Assembly: GCA_048158365.1 (NCBI GenBank)
Contig: JBLLNL010000003.1
Reading direction: 5' to 3' (one strand)
DNA length: 64,000 nucleotides
Source of the DNA: Azoarcus_F sp048158365
GTDB taxonomy: Bacteria > Pseudomonadota > Gammaproteobacteria > Burkholderiales > Rhodocyclaceae
Position 1 is the first letter of the stretch. Every line of letters begins with the position of its first letter. The position numbers and the translations under genes were made by a program. Positions 31,176-39,944 of the stretch are shown one piece after another. A model generated the notes under the pieces. That model was not told where the DNA came from and did not search any database. It saw nothing but the letters and a program-made list of their open reading frames with translations.

Positions 31176-31284
31176 GCACCCGCGCCCGAGCACGACGCGA
31201 GGCGGCGCGACGCGACGCGCCTGCCGCCCCTGCCCGATGTGTGTTCACGCCCGCACGCGATTTTCCCGCCAGCGGGCACTGCGA

Positions 31285-32712
31285 TCACCAGTTCTTCTTC
31301 GACCATGCGCTCGCATCGAGATCGAGATCGGGGAACTTCCTGACGTCCAGCACCGGCCGCTGGACGCCGGCCTTCAACTGCTCCCGGAAATCCTGGAGGA
31401 TGCGCATCACGACCGGGAACAGCATCATGATCGCCACCAGGTTCACCAGTGCGAGGATGCCCATCAGCGGATCCGAGAAGAAGAACACCGACGTGGCACC
31501 GGGCGCCGACGCGCCCAGGAACACGATGCCGATCACCGCGAGACGCAGTACCTGTATCGATCCCGGATGCCTGCTCAGTTCCGCCAGCGCGGTCTCGCCG
31601 AGATAGTAGTTGTACATGATCGAGCTGAACGCGAACAGCATGATGATGAAGGTCAGGTAGTACAGCGCCCAGTCACCGACATGCGACGCGAGCGATTGCT
31701 GTGTCAGCACCACGCCGTCGATTCCGGTCGCCCCCGGCACATAGACGTCGCTGAGCAGAATCACGAACGCGGTGCACGAACAGATGATGAGGGTATCGAT
31801 GAACACCGAGAACGACTGCGTGATGCCCTGACTGATCGGGTGATGCACGTCCGCCGTGGCCGCCACGTTCGGTGCCGAGCCGAGTCCTGCCTCGTTCGAG
31901 AACAGGCCCCGCCGCAGCCCTTGCGCGATCGCCGCGCCCATGCCGCCGCCGACCGCCTCCTGCAGACCGAACGCATTGGCCACGATCATCGCGATCAGGC
32001 CCGGAATCTCGGTGATGTTGATCGCGATGATGAACAACGCCATCCCGATGTAGGTGAGCGCCATGACCGGGATGATCACATCCGCCGCCTTCGCGATGCG
32101 CCTGATGCCGCCGAACACGATGAATCCGGTCATGGCCGCGAGGAACAGGCCGCTCCACAGGCGATCGATGCCGAGGCTGTTCTGAACGGCGCCCGCGAAG
32201 GTGTTGCCCTGAAAGGCATTGAAGCCGAACGCGAACGACGCGATCAGGCAGATCGCGTAGACCACCGCGAGCCAGCGGTATTGCGAGCCCAGCCCGTGCA
32301 TGATGTAGCCGGCCGGTCCGCCCCGGTAGGTTCCGTCGCCGACCGATCGCTTGAACAACTGGGCCAGCGAGCACTCGACCAGGCTGGTCGCCATGCCCAC
32401 CAGCGCGATCGCCCACATCCAGAACACCGCGCCCGGGCCGCCGAGCGTGATCGCCACCGCAACACCTGCGATGTTTCCGCCACCGACGCGGCCGCCCACC
32501 GACACCAGCAGCGCCTCGCGCGCGCTGATCGCGTTCGGATCGCCCGTCTGATTCTTGGACGACAGCACACCGAACATCCGCCTGAAGAACCTGAACTGCA
32601 CGAAACCGGTGACCAGCGTCATGAACAGGCCGAACACCACCAGTATCGGGATCAGCGCCCAACCCCAGGTGAGATCCTCGATCAAACCGAAAAAACGGGT
32701 GATGAGTTCCAT
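31285..32712 (-). CDS. Sodium:alanine symporter (AGCS family)
   Basis: A 475-aa carrier with about eleven membrane helices. SVGGRVGGGNIAGVAVAITL (about 70–90) is the AGCS signature, and GGPGAVFWMWAIALVGMATS and SNEAGLGSAPNVAATA are strongly conserved. It imports alanine or glycine with Na+ in the family. It stands alone; the 239 bp to the next gene hold nothing obvious. Confidence 0.92.
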   Translation of the reverse strand: MELITRFFGLIEDLTWGWALIPILVVFGLFMTLVTGFVQFRFFRRMFGVLSSKNQTGDPNAISAREALLVSVGGRVGGGNIAGVAVAITLGGPGAVFWMWAIALVGMATSLVECSLAQLFKRSVGDGTYRGGPAGYIMHGLGSQYRWLAVVYAICLIASFAFGFNAFQGNTFAGAVQNSLGIDRLWSGLFLAAMTGFIVFGGIRRIAKAADVIIPVMALTYIGMALFIIAINITEIPGLIAMIVANAFGLQEAVGGGMGAAIAQGLRRGLFSNEAGLGSAPNVAATADVHHPISQGITQSFSVFIDTLIICSCTAFVILLSDVYVPGATGIDGVVLTQQSLASHVGDWALYYLTFIIMLFAFSSIMYNYYLGETALAELSRHPGSIQVLRLAVIGIVFLGASAPGATSVFFFSDPLMGILALVNLVAIMMLFPVVMRILQDFREQLKAGVQRPVLDVRKFPDLDLDASAWSKKNW

Positions 32713-32951
32713 GCTCGGCCCCTATGTCAGCAATGTCGGACTGATCGCCCGCCCTGCCACATCGAAGCAATCCGCATGAGTCGGAGGGCGCGCACCAGAG
32801 TGCAGAATAGGCATCGCGCGCGACAAAGTCCATCGACTGTCATACCGGCCTTGATTCCGGGGCGTGAAACGACGGCGGCTCGGTAGCCAGGCACCCGGCG
32901 CGCAGGCACCTTGACCGGCGCCTGCGCGCCGTCGTGCGTGCGCGGCGCGGG

Positions 32952-34148
32952 TCAGGGCATGCCGTCTGCGCGCGGCCGGATCAGCCACGGACCGAAGCGG
33001 AACACGTACAAGGCCAGGCCCGCAGCGAAAGCCAGGCCGCTCGCGATCAACGCAGGCTGTGCGAGCGGGGTCGGCAGCGTAGACAGCAGGCGCAGCAAGG
33101 TGGCGGCCAGAACCAGCCAGAACGCGGCCGTCATCGGGGGCGGCACGTCGAGCGCGCGGCCGGTGTGGCCAAGTGCGGTGCGTGTCATCATGCCCACCGT
33201 CAGCATGCCGATGCCGCCCACGGCGATGCTGTGCAGCGCCGAGCTGGTCAGCATCGGCCGCCATGCATGGGCCATGCCATACAGTCCGACGCCGAATGCG
33301 GAGAACCCATAGCCGGCGAACAGCACCCACAACAGCGGGCGCTCGGCCACCTTCGGTTGCCACCAGCGCACGAGCTGCGCGAGATTGGTCCCCGCACCGA
33401 CCAGACCGAACAGTGCAATCAACGCGACGGGACCGTCGACGGCCACGAGCAAGGCCATCGCGAGCGGCGCGGCGATCGCCACCGCGTTGACGACCGGCCC
33501 GTTCGCGACCTGCGGCGTCTGCAATGCGCGGCTGGTGAAGAATGCGATCACGCGCATGCCCATGAAGAAGATCACCGCGGTCACGATCAACAGCCCCACA
33601 TGCAGCATGTGGCGCGCATTGATCGCGAGTTCGCCCGCCACCGCAAGATGGAAGGACAGGTTCGCACCCGCGAAGGCGAGCAGGATGAGCGGCACGATGT
33701 AGTTGCGGCGATTGCGCGTGCGGATCACCGGCGCGGCGAGCAGCAGCGCCGCCGCGACGAAGAAAAGCACCGACAGCGCCCCGCCCCAAAGACTGGAAGA
33801 CGGCACGGCCAGCAGCACGATGCGGGCTGCCAGCCACAGTGCGACCAGCGCTGCGAGCGTCAGCCCACGTACCGGCGGCTGGCCGGTCCAGGTCGCCACC
33901 GCGGTCAGCAGGAAGCCGACGATGATTGCGCCCGCGTAGCCCCAGATCATCTCGTGTCCGTGCCACAGGAAGCCGGGTAGCGCGCGCGTGCCACCGATGC
34001 CGAACGCCCATACCGCGATGAACAGCGCCGCCTGGATCGCGGCGAGAAGATAGAACGGCCGGAACGCCATCGACATGAAAGCCTGCCAGCTCGGCGTCTG
34101 GTCCACCGGCGTGCGTCTGGGTTCATTGAGCGGAATGAGTGTGGCCAT
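32952..34148 (-). CDS. nnrS: NnrS family heme-copper membrane protein
   Basis: A 398-aa protein with about twelve helices. FMSMAFRPFYLLAAIQAALF at the start and FLWHGHEMIWGYAGAIIVGF with two histidines are NnrS hallmarks, as are NARHMLHVGLL and MTRTALGHTGR. NnrS proteins relieve nitrosative stress and accompany nitrite/nitric oxide respiration. It is divergent from the nsrR gene across a region with an NsrR-like site. Confidence 0.9.
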   Translation of the reverse strand: MATLIPLNEPRRTPVDQTPSWQAFMSMAFRPFYLLAAIQAALFIAVWAFGIGGTRALPGFLWHGHEMIWGYAGAIIVGFLLTAVATWTGQPPVRGLTLAALVALWLAARIVLLAVPSSSLWGGALSVLFFVAAALLLAAPVIRTRNRRNYIVPLILLAFAGANLSFHLAVAGELAINARHMLHVGLLIVTAVIFFMGMRVIAFFTSRALQTPQVANGPVVNAVAIAAPLAMALLVAVDGPVALIALFGLVGAGTNLAQLVRWWQPKVAERPLLWVLFAGYGFSAFGVGLYGMAHAWRPMLTSSALHSIAVGGIGMLTVGMMTRTALGHTGRALDVPPPMTAAFWLVLAATLLRLLSTLPTPLAQPALIASGLAFAAGLALYVFRFGPWLIRPRADGMP

Positions 34149-34248
34149 CGGGGTTCGTATCTCGTTGAATGCGGCAATGGACCGCGTCGGCAGTCAGTCC
34201 TGCGCGGCGAATTTCAGCACAAATATATTCTGCCGCCTTTAAAGAGTC

Positions 34249-34264
34249 AACTTATATGCATCTT
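34249..34264. promoter_or_regulatory. NsrR-like operator between nnrS and nsrR
   Basis: The minus strand reads AAGATGCATATAAGTT, close to the E. coli NsrR half-site AAGATGYATTT. It lies between the two divergent genes, about 100 bp before nnrS and 120 bp before nsrR. Repression of nnrS and autoregulation by NsrR would fit; only the sequence supports this. Confidence 0.6.
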
Positions 34265-34385
34265 ATGACGGTCCGCGATATACTGCGATCAGGCGGGTGC
34301 GACAGCATGGGTCCGTGATCGCGATCATCGCGCGCGGCCGGCACCCGACGCCCCCCTGAAATCCAGCCGCCCTTCGGGAGTCCCG

Positions 34386-34838
34386 ATGCACATCACGCAA
34401 CACACCGACTACGCCCTGCGCGTGCTGATGTATCTCGGCGAGAACACGCACCGGGTCGTGACGATCTCCGAGATCTCGGAACGCTTCGACATCTCCCGCA
34501 GCCATCTGATGAAAGTCGTCAATCAGCTCGTCCGCGAAGGATTCGTGCAGGGCCTGCGCGGCAAGGGCGGCGGCCTTCGCCTCGGCTGCGATGCGGCGAC
34601 GATCCGGGTGGGTGACGTGGTGCGCCGCATGGAGCGGGGCATGGAACTGGTCGAGTGCTTCGGGCCCAACAACACCTGTCTGCTCGACCCGGGCTGCAAG
34701 CTCAAGATGGCGTTCGGCAAGGCGCTGCAGTCCTTCATGAGCGCGCTGGACGAGGTCACGCTGGCCGAGTTGCTCGGCACCCCGCGAACCCGTCAGCTGC
34801 GTGTCCTCCATCGGGACATTTCGGGCGCCGCGCAGTAA
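34386..34838 (+). CDS. nsrR: Nitric oxide-sensing repressor NsrR (Rrf2 family)
   Basis: A 150-aa Rrf2 protein. The N-terminal winged helix (TDYALRVLMYLGEN, then ISERFDISRSHLMKVVNQL) is standard. Cys91, Cys98 and Cys104 in ECFGPNNTCLLDPGCKL are the iron-sulfur ligands with NsrR spacing. Nitric oxide damages the cluster and releases DNA. It is divergent from nnrS and upstream of the Spy-like gene, and may govern several denitrification genes here. Confidence 0.9.
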   Translation: MHITQHTDYALRVLMYLGENTHRVVTISEISERFDISRSHLMKVVNQLVREGFVQGLRGKGGGLRLGCDAATIRVGDVVRRMERGMELVECFGPNNTCLLDPGCKLKMAFGKALQSFMSALDEVTLAELLGTPRTRQLRVLHRDISGAAQ

Positions 34839-35084
34839 GCCGGGACCGCGGTCACGGACAGATCGACCGGGCACACCGCGCATGCCCGGCCGCGCATCGC
34901 GTGCCACGGCGTGCAGCCGGACCAGGTGACGCGGTTTTGTATCCCAAAGTATCCAGCGGCGCATCCGAGACATGCCGATGCAAGGCGACGCTATCCGGAC
35001 AAATCCGGCATACATGTCGGTGTTCAAATGAGCCCATCGCCCAAGCACACGGGTGACATCACCCCACCGACAAGGAGCATGATC

Positions 35085-35615
35085 ATGAAAACCTGGATGA
35101 AAGCCTCACTCGCCGCCTCGATGATTGCGATGGCGGGACTCGCCAGCACGGCGGTACTCGCCCGCGGCGGAGATTGCGGCGGCTATGGCGCGCAGGGCGG
35201 CAAGGCCGCGTGGCAGCAGATGGCACCGGAAGAGCGTCAGGCGCAGATGCAGCAGCGCGCCGAAGCCCGCCTCGCCCGGCTCGAGCTCGCGCTGGCGCTG
35301 ACCCCGGAACAGCAACCGGCCTGGAACACGTTCAAATCCGCCATGACCGAACGCGCCGGGGCCATGGGCGAGCGCATGCAGCAGCGCAGCGCTGACGGCC
35401 CGCCGCAGACGGCGATCGAACGCATGCAGCGCATGGAGGAAATGAGCCAGCTGCGCCAGACCGGTATGACCGAGACGCGTCAGGCAGTGGAAGCCTTCTA
35501 CGCGACGCTGAGCGATGCGCAGAAGACCGTCTTCGACAGCGAATTCGCGCAGATGGGTCGGGGTCAGCGCGACGGCATGGGTCATGGTCACCGCATGGGA
35601 CCGGGACGCAGCTGA
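35085..35615 (+). CDS. Spy/CpxP-like periplasmic protein
   Basis: A 176-aa protein with a signal peptide ending near VLARGG. The mature part is a long helix bundle with two LTxxQ-type motifs, LTPEQQPAW and LSDAQKTVF, rich in Met and Gln. The C-terminal tail is Gly/His/Met-rich (GHGHRMGPGR) and may bind metal. Of two close ATGs, 35085 has AAGGAG at the right spacing. Spy-like proteins act as periplasmic chaperones under envelope or metal stress. Confidence 0.82.
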   Translation: MKTWMKASLAASMIAMAGLASTAVLARGGDCGGYGAQGGKAAWQQMAPEERQAQMQQRAEARLARLELALALTPEQQPAWNTFKSAMTERAGAMGERMQQRSADGPPQTAIERMQRMEEMSQLRQTGMTETRQAVEAFYATLSDAQKTVFDSEFAQMGRGQRDGMGHGHRMGPGRS

Positions 35616-35630
35616 ACCCGGCGGCCGCAG

Positions 35631-36221
35631 TCAGTCCCGATGCGGCCGCTTCGCGAGCTTGCGCTGTAGCGTGCGCCTGTGCATGCGCAATGCGCGTGCG
35701 GTCGCCGAGATGTTGCCATCATGTTCGGCCAGCACCCGCTGCAGATGTTCCCATTCGAGGCGGTCCACCGACATCGGCGTATCGGACACGGCATCGGCCA
35801 GCACGACTTCGTCGGCGCACAGCGCCCGCACGATCGCATCGGCCTCGGCCGGCTTGGCCAGATACTGTACCGCACCCAGCTTCACCGCATCGACAGCGGT
35901 GGCGATGCTCGCATAGCCAGTCAGCACCAGGATGCGCACGTCGGGGTTGAGCGCGAGCAGGGGCTGAATCAGCTTCAGTCCGGACTGGCCGGCGAGGTTG
36001 AGATCGAGCACGACGAACTCCGGATCGTGGCGGCGCGCCAGCGCAAGCGCGTCATCGGCATCGCGCGCGCCGAACACGCGAAAGCCGCGCTGCCCCATCA
36101 CGCGCGACAGCACGCGATTGAACACCGGATCGTCGTCGATGACGAGCAGCGTCGGCGCCACGAGGCCGCCGTCGGCGTCCACACCGGCGGCGTCGCCCCC
36201 GGCGAACTCAGGGGAACTCAT
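35631..36221 (-). CDS. regA: Redox response regulator, RegA/PrrA/ActR family
   Basis: A 196-aa protein. The receiver domain has the acidic pair in LLVIDDDPVF, the phospho-acceptor Asp in FVVLDLNLAG, and the Thr and Lys in LVLTGYAS and YLAKPAE. The short C-terminal Fis-like helix-turn-helix GNISATARALRMHRRTLQRK is almost diagnostic of RegA/PrrA. The ATG overlaps the kinase stop (ATGA). RegA controls respiration and denitrification genes in response to quinone redox state; nosZ next door is a likely target. Confidence 0.9.
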   Translation of the reverse strand: MSSPEFAGGDAAGVDADGGLVAPTLLVIDDDPVFNRVLSRVMGQRGFRVFGARDADDALALARRHDPEFVVLDLNLAGQSGLKLIQPLLALNPDVRILVLTGYASIATAVDAVKLGAVQYLAKPAEADAIVRALCADEVVLADAVSDTPMSVDRLEWEHLQRVLAEHDGNISATARALRMHRRTLQRKLAKRPHRD

Positions 36222-37486
36222 GTCTGCAATCGCTCCAATGGAAGAGTCATGCGCGCAACCGTTCCGCCGCCCGCACGGGCAGCCAGCGTCAGTTCGCCCC
36301 CCGCGCGGGCGATCGCGGCGCGCGCCAGAAACAGCCCGATGCCCAGGCCGGAACCGCCTTCGGCGACCGGGCGATCGCCCGGATCGTTGCGGATATGCTC
36401 GGGTACCCCGCCCCCGCGATCGAGCACCTCGAACACCAGTTGCCGGTTGCTGAGCCGCATATCGATCTCCACATCCAGCGGACACGCGTCGGCTGCGTTG
36501 TTGACCAGCGTGTGCAGCGCCTGCGCGAGGGCTTCGTCGCCGACCATCTCGACACCTTCGAGCGCCGGGTCGCAGGTCACGCGCGCGATCACCTGCGGAC
36601 GCTGGCGCTGCCAGCTCTCGATGACGGCACGCGCCCAGTCTTCGACCCTGACCCGCCCGCCTCCTTCGGCGCGCCGATTTCCGGCCCGCGCGGTCAGCAG
36701 TGCCAGCGTCTGACGGCAATGATCGACCTGCTCGCCAATCAGCGCAACGTCCTCCCGCGCCGCCGCCGGCACTGTGGCGTCCTGCGCCAGTTCGTCGGCC
36801 AGCAGCCGGATCGTGCCGAGCGGCGTGCCGAGGCTGTGTGCCGCCCCCGCGGCGAGATTGCCGAGTGCGACCAGATGCTCGTCGCGCGCCCGTTGGGCGC
36901 TCGCGAGAGCCAGCGCGTGGTCGCGCTCGCGCAGCGCCGCCGTCATGCGCAGCACGAAACCGACCATGACCAGCGCCGACACCGCGAACGTGATCCACAT
37001 GCCCAGCAGGTGCCAGTAGGCCGCAACCTGAGGATCGGCCATACGGATCGGCTGGTTGAACTGCCACAGCAACGAGTACGACAGGATGCCCAGGCCGGCG
37101 AGCACCCAGGCCATCGGCGCGGGCAGCACCGTCGCACCGATCGCGAGCAGCGGCAGCAGCAACGATATCAGCGGGTTGGCCGCCCCCCCGGTGAAGTATA
37201 CGAAAACGCTCCATGCGCTCAGATCGAGCAGCAGCTGCACGAATAGCGCAGCGCTCGAACGGCACACACCGGCCTTCAACGCCGCGATCGAAAACAGGTT
37301 GATTGCGACCAGCGCCAGCGCCACCGCCAGCGGCGGCCCGGTCCGCAGCGACAGGCCCAGCCAGCCGGGCAGCAACAGCACGCTCACCAGCATCATGCCC
37401 ACCGACCACCAGCGCAGCACTATCAGCCGCGCGATCTGCGCGGACAGCAGCGGAACCGGTTCGGTCGAGGATGTTGGCTGGATCAT
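36218..37486 (-). CDS. regB: Redox sensor histidine kinase, RegB/PrrB family
   Basis: A 422-aa kinase with six membrane helices. YFTGGAANPLISLLLPLLAI (about 95–115) corresponds to the quinone-binding GGTxNPF region of RegB, with A for T and L for F. The H-box is NLAAGAAHSLGTPLGTIR, close to the RegB consensus but with S where E is usual. N-box VNNAADAC and G-box EGGSGLGIGLF follow. The redox cysteine near the H-box of RegB is not evident. Start at 37486; transcribed divergently from nosZ. Confidence 0.9.
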   Translation of the reverse strand: MIQPTSSTEPVPLLSAQIARLIVLRWWSVGMMLVSVLLLPGWLGLSLRTGPPLAVALALVAINLFSIAALKAGVCRSSAALFVQLLLDLSAWSVFVYFTGGAANPLISLLLPLLAIGATVLPAPMAWVLAGLGILSYSLLWQFNQPIRMADPQVAAYWHLLGMWITFAVSALVMVGFVLRMTAALRERDHALALASAQRARDEHLVALGNLAAGAAHSLGTPLGTIRLLADELAQDATVPAAAREDVALIGEQVDHCRQTLALLTARAGNRRAEGGGRVRVEDWARAVIESWQRQRPQVIARVTCDPALEGVEMVGDEALAQALHTLVNNAADACPLDVEIDMRLSNRQLVFEVLDRGGGVPEHIRNDPGDRPVAEGGSGLGIGLFLARAAIARAGGELTLAARAGGGTVARMTLPLERLQT

Positions 37487-37592
37487 GATTCCCTTTCGAT
37501 CGTTCAAAAGCCGGACCCGCGTCGGTGCGGGCACGGCTCGACGGCAAAAACGACCGCAATGCCAAGCTTAGGCCCGCAAACATGCCCGATTC

Positions 37593-37606
37593 TTAACCCA
37601 GATCAA
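37593..37606. promoter_or_regulatory. FNR/DNR-like site before nosZ
   Basis: TTAAC-CCAG-ATCAA matches the FNR/DNR consensus TTGAT-N4-ATCAA perfectly in the right half and partly in the left. It lies about 157 bp upstream of the nosZ start. Anaerobic or NO-dependent activation of nosZ is the likely role. Confidence 0.6.
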
Positions 37607-37762
37607 AGCACCCCCTCGAGCCGGGTCGTTTAATGCAAGTGCGACGAAATGTCGCAGCGACGATATGACGCATGCCCACGCGACCAGAAGGCGGCCACCG
37701 GCGTGACGGGCGATTCGACGATGCGGCCAGGGATTGACCACAACACCAAGGAGATCGGGACC

Positions 37763-39676
37763 ATGAGTCACACCAACGAACCAACCAAGGACGGGGCGAC
37801 CAACCCGAGCCGACGCAAGTTTCTGAACACCACCGCGATCATGGGCCTGTCCGGCGCGGGCCTGGCGACCGGTCTCGCGGTCGTACCGGGTGTCAGCCGC
37901 GAAGCGGTCGCAGCGACCGCCAATGGCGCGATGAACCCGCATGTAGCCCCCGGCGAGCTCGACGAATACTACGGCCTGTGGAGCGGCGGCCACACCGGCG
38001 ACTTCCGCGTGCTCGGCATCCCGTCCGGTCGCGAACTCCACCGTGTGCCGTGCTTCGTGCCGGACGCGCTGATCGGCTGGGGCATCACCAACGAATCCAA
38101 GGCCGTCATGGGCACCAAGCCCGACGGCAGCCTGCAGTTCACCGTCGGCGACACCCACCACACGCACGCGTCCTACAAGGACGGCAACTACGACGGCCGT
38201 TATGCATGGATCAACGACAAGATCAACTCGCGCATCGCGCGGATCCGGCTCGACTATTTCATCTGCGACAAGATCACCAAGCTGCCCAACGTGATGGGCT
38301 TCCACGGCATCTTTCCGGACAAGCGCGACCCGGTCGACCCGGCGATCAACTACACCACGCGCGTGTTCTGTGGCGGCGAGTTCTCGATTCCGCTGCCCAA
38401 CACACCGACCGAGGACGGCTCGCAATACCGTTCGCTGTTCTCGTGTGTCGATGCCGAGACCATGGAAGTGCGTTGGCAGGTGCTGATCGACGGCAACTGC
38501 GACCTGGTCGCGACCTCGTTCGACGGCAAGCTGGCGGCCAGCAACCAGTACAACACCGAGATGGGCGTCACCTTCCAGGACATGATGTCGGCCGAGCGCG
38601 ACGCGTGCATCTTCTACAACATCGCGCGCATCGAGCAGGCCATCAAGGACGGCAAGTTCACGACCATCGGTGACTCGAAGGTGCCGGTCGTCGACGGCAC
38701 CCGCGAGGCCAACAAGGACCCCAAGACCGCGCTGACCGCCACCGTCAGCGTGCCGAAGAACCCTCACGGCGTGAATGCCAGCCCGGATCAGAAGTACTTC
38801 ATCTGCGCCGGCAAGCTGTCGCCGACCGCCACCGTGATCGAACTCGACAAGGTACTCGCGTGGTTCGACGGCAATCTGGCCGACATCGATGACGCGATCG
38901 TCGCCGAAGTCGAGCTCGGTCTCGGTCCCCTGCACACCGCCTTCGACGGCCGTGGCAATGCCTACACCACGCTGTTCCTGGACAGCCAGGTGGTCAAGTG
39001 GAATGTGGACGCAGCCATCAAGTTCCATGCGGGCGACAAGAACGCGCAGTACGTCGTCGATCGACTCGATGTGCATTATCAGCCGGGTCACATCAACGCG
39101 ACCCAGTCCGAGACGATCGCGGCCGACGGCAAGTGGCTGGCGGTGGGCTGCAAGTTCTCCAAGGACCGCTATCTGCCGATCGGTCCGATGCACCCGGAGA
39201 ACGAGCAACTGATCGACATTTCCGGCGAAAAGATGATTCTCGCGCACGAGTCGCCGATCCGCCCCGAGCCGCACGACTTCATCATGTTCCGTCGCGAGCT
39301 GCTCGCGCCGAACCCGATCTACCAGCACGAGAACTTCCCGCTGGCGACCACCGACGTGGCCAACACCGGCGTGACCCGTGACGGCAACAAGGTCACCGTG
39401 CGCATGGTGTCCTATGCGCCGACCTACGATCCGATCCTGTTCAACGTCAAGGTCGGCGACGAGGTCACGCTGATCCTGACCAACCTGGACCGGATCGAGG
39501 ACTTGACCCACGGCTTCGCGCTTCCGGACTACAACATCAACTTCATCGTGAATCCGCAGGAAACCGCGTCGGTCACGTTCAAGGCCGACAAGCCGGGGGT
39601 GTACTGGTACTACTGCACCCACTTCTGCCATGCGCTGCACCTCGAAATGCGCGGTCGCATGATCGTCGAGGCCTGA
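37763..39676 (+). CDS. nosZ: Nitrous oxide reductase, Tat-type (clade I)
   Basis: A 637-aa periplasmic copper enzyme that reduces N2O to N2. A twin-arginine signal (SRRKFLNTTAIMGLSGAGLA) places it in clade I. DTHHTH (about 130) supplies CuZ histidines. The C-terminal cupredoxin domain holds the CuA ligands Cys618, Cys622, His626 and Met629 in CTHFCHALHLEM. The start at 37763 follows AAGGAG; the frame further upstream is untranslated leader. It is followed by its own strong terminator, so it can be expressed apart from nosR and the rest. Confidence 0.97.
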   Translation: MSHTNEPTKDGATNPSRRKFLNTTAIMGLSGAGLATGLAVVPGVSREAVAATANGAMNPHVAPGELDEYYGLWSGGHTGDFRVLGIPSGRELHRVPCFVPDALIGWGITNESKAVMGTKPDGSLQFTVGDTHHTHASYKDGNYDGRYAWINDKINSRIARIRLDYFICDKITKLPNVMGFHGIFPDKRDPVDPAINYTTRVFCGGEFSIPLPNTPTEDGSQYRSLFSCVDAETMEVRWQVLIDGNCDLVATSFDGKLAASNQYNTEMGVTFQDMMSAERDACIFYNIARIEQAIKDGKFTTIGDSKVPVVDGTREANKDPKTALTATVSVPKNPHGVNASPDQKYFICAGKLSPTATVIELDKVLAWFDGNLADIDDAIVAEVELGLGPLHTAFDGRGNAYTTLFLDSQVVKWNVDAAIKFHAGDKNAQYVVDRLDVHYQPGHINATQSETIAADGKWLAVGCKFSKDRYLPIGPMHPENEQLIDISGEKMILAHESPIRPEPHDFIMFRRELLAPNPIYQHENFPLATTDVANTGVTRDGNKVTVRMVSYAPTYDPILFNVKVGDEVTLILTNLDRIEDLTHGFALPDYNINFIVNPQETASVTFKADKPGVYWYYCTHFCHALHLEMRGRMIVEA

Positions 39677-39766
39677 CCGGTCCGACCACCGGGCACGATG
39701 CCGGGCGCCTCGCGCGCCCGGCAGGTGCACCGCCCCTCTCCTGGGCGGTTCCAAAGGGTGACTTTT

Positions 39767-39793
39767 CGAGGGGCTCGCGCCCCTCGTTTTTTT
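39767..39793 (+). terminator. Strong terminator after nosZ
   Basis: CGAGGGG-CTCGCG-CCCCTCG followed by seven T residues, 90 bp after the nosZ stop. Confidence 0.9.
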
Positions 39794-39944
39794 CCTCTTA
39801 AGTTCAGTAAGCGCTTATTAGCTGATGATTTGACTTCCGTGTCTTGCACGCCATGCCGGTCGGCCGGCGGTCGAAATTGACGACCGACAATTACCCGTGC
39901 CAGCCCAGCGGCTAGACTGTGCCGAACCTAGAAGGACCGCTCTG

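Noticed and set aside
37568..39754. 728-aa minus-strand ORF opposite nosZ
   Set aside because: Antisense shadow caused by the strong codon bias of nosZ; composition rich in V, R, D and H without any domain.
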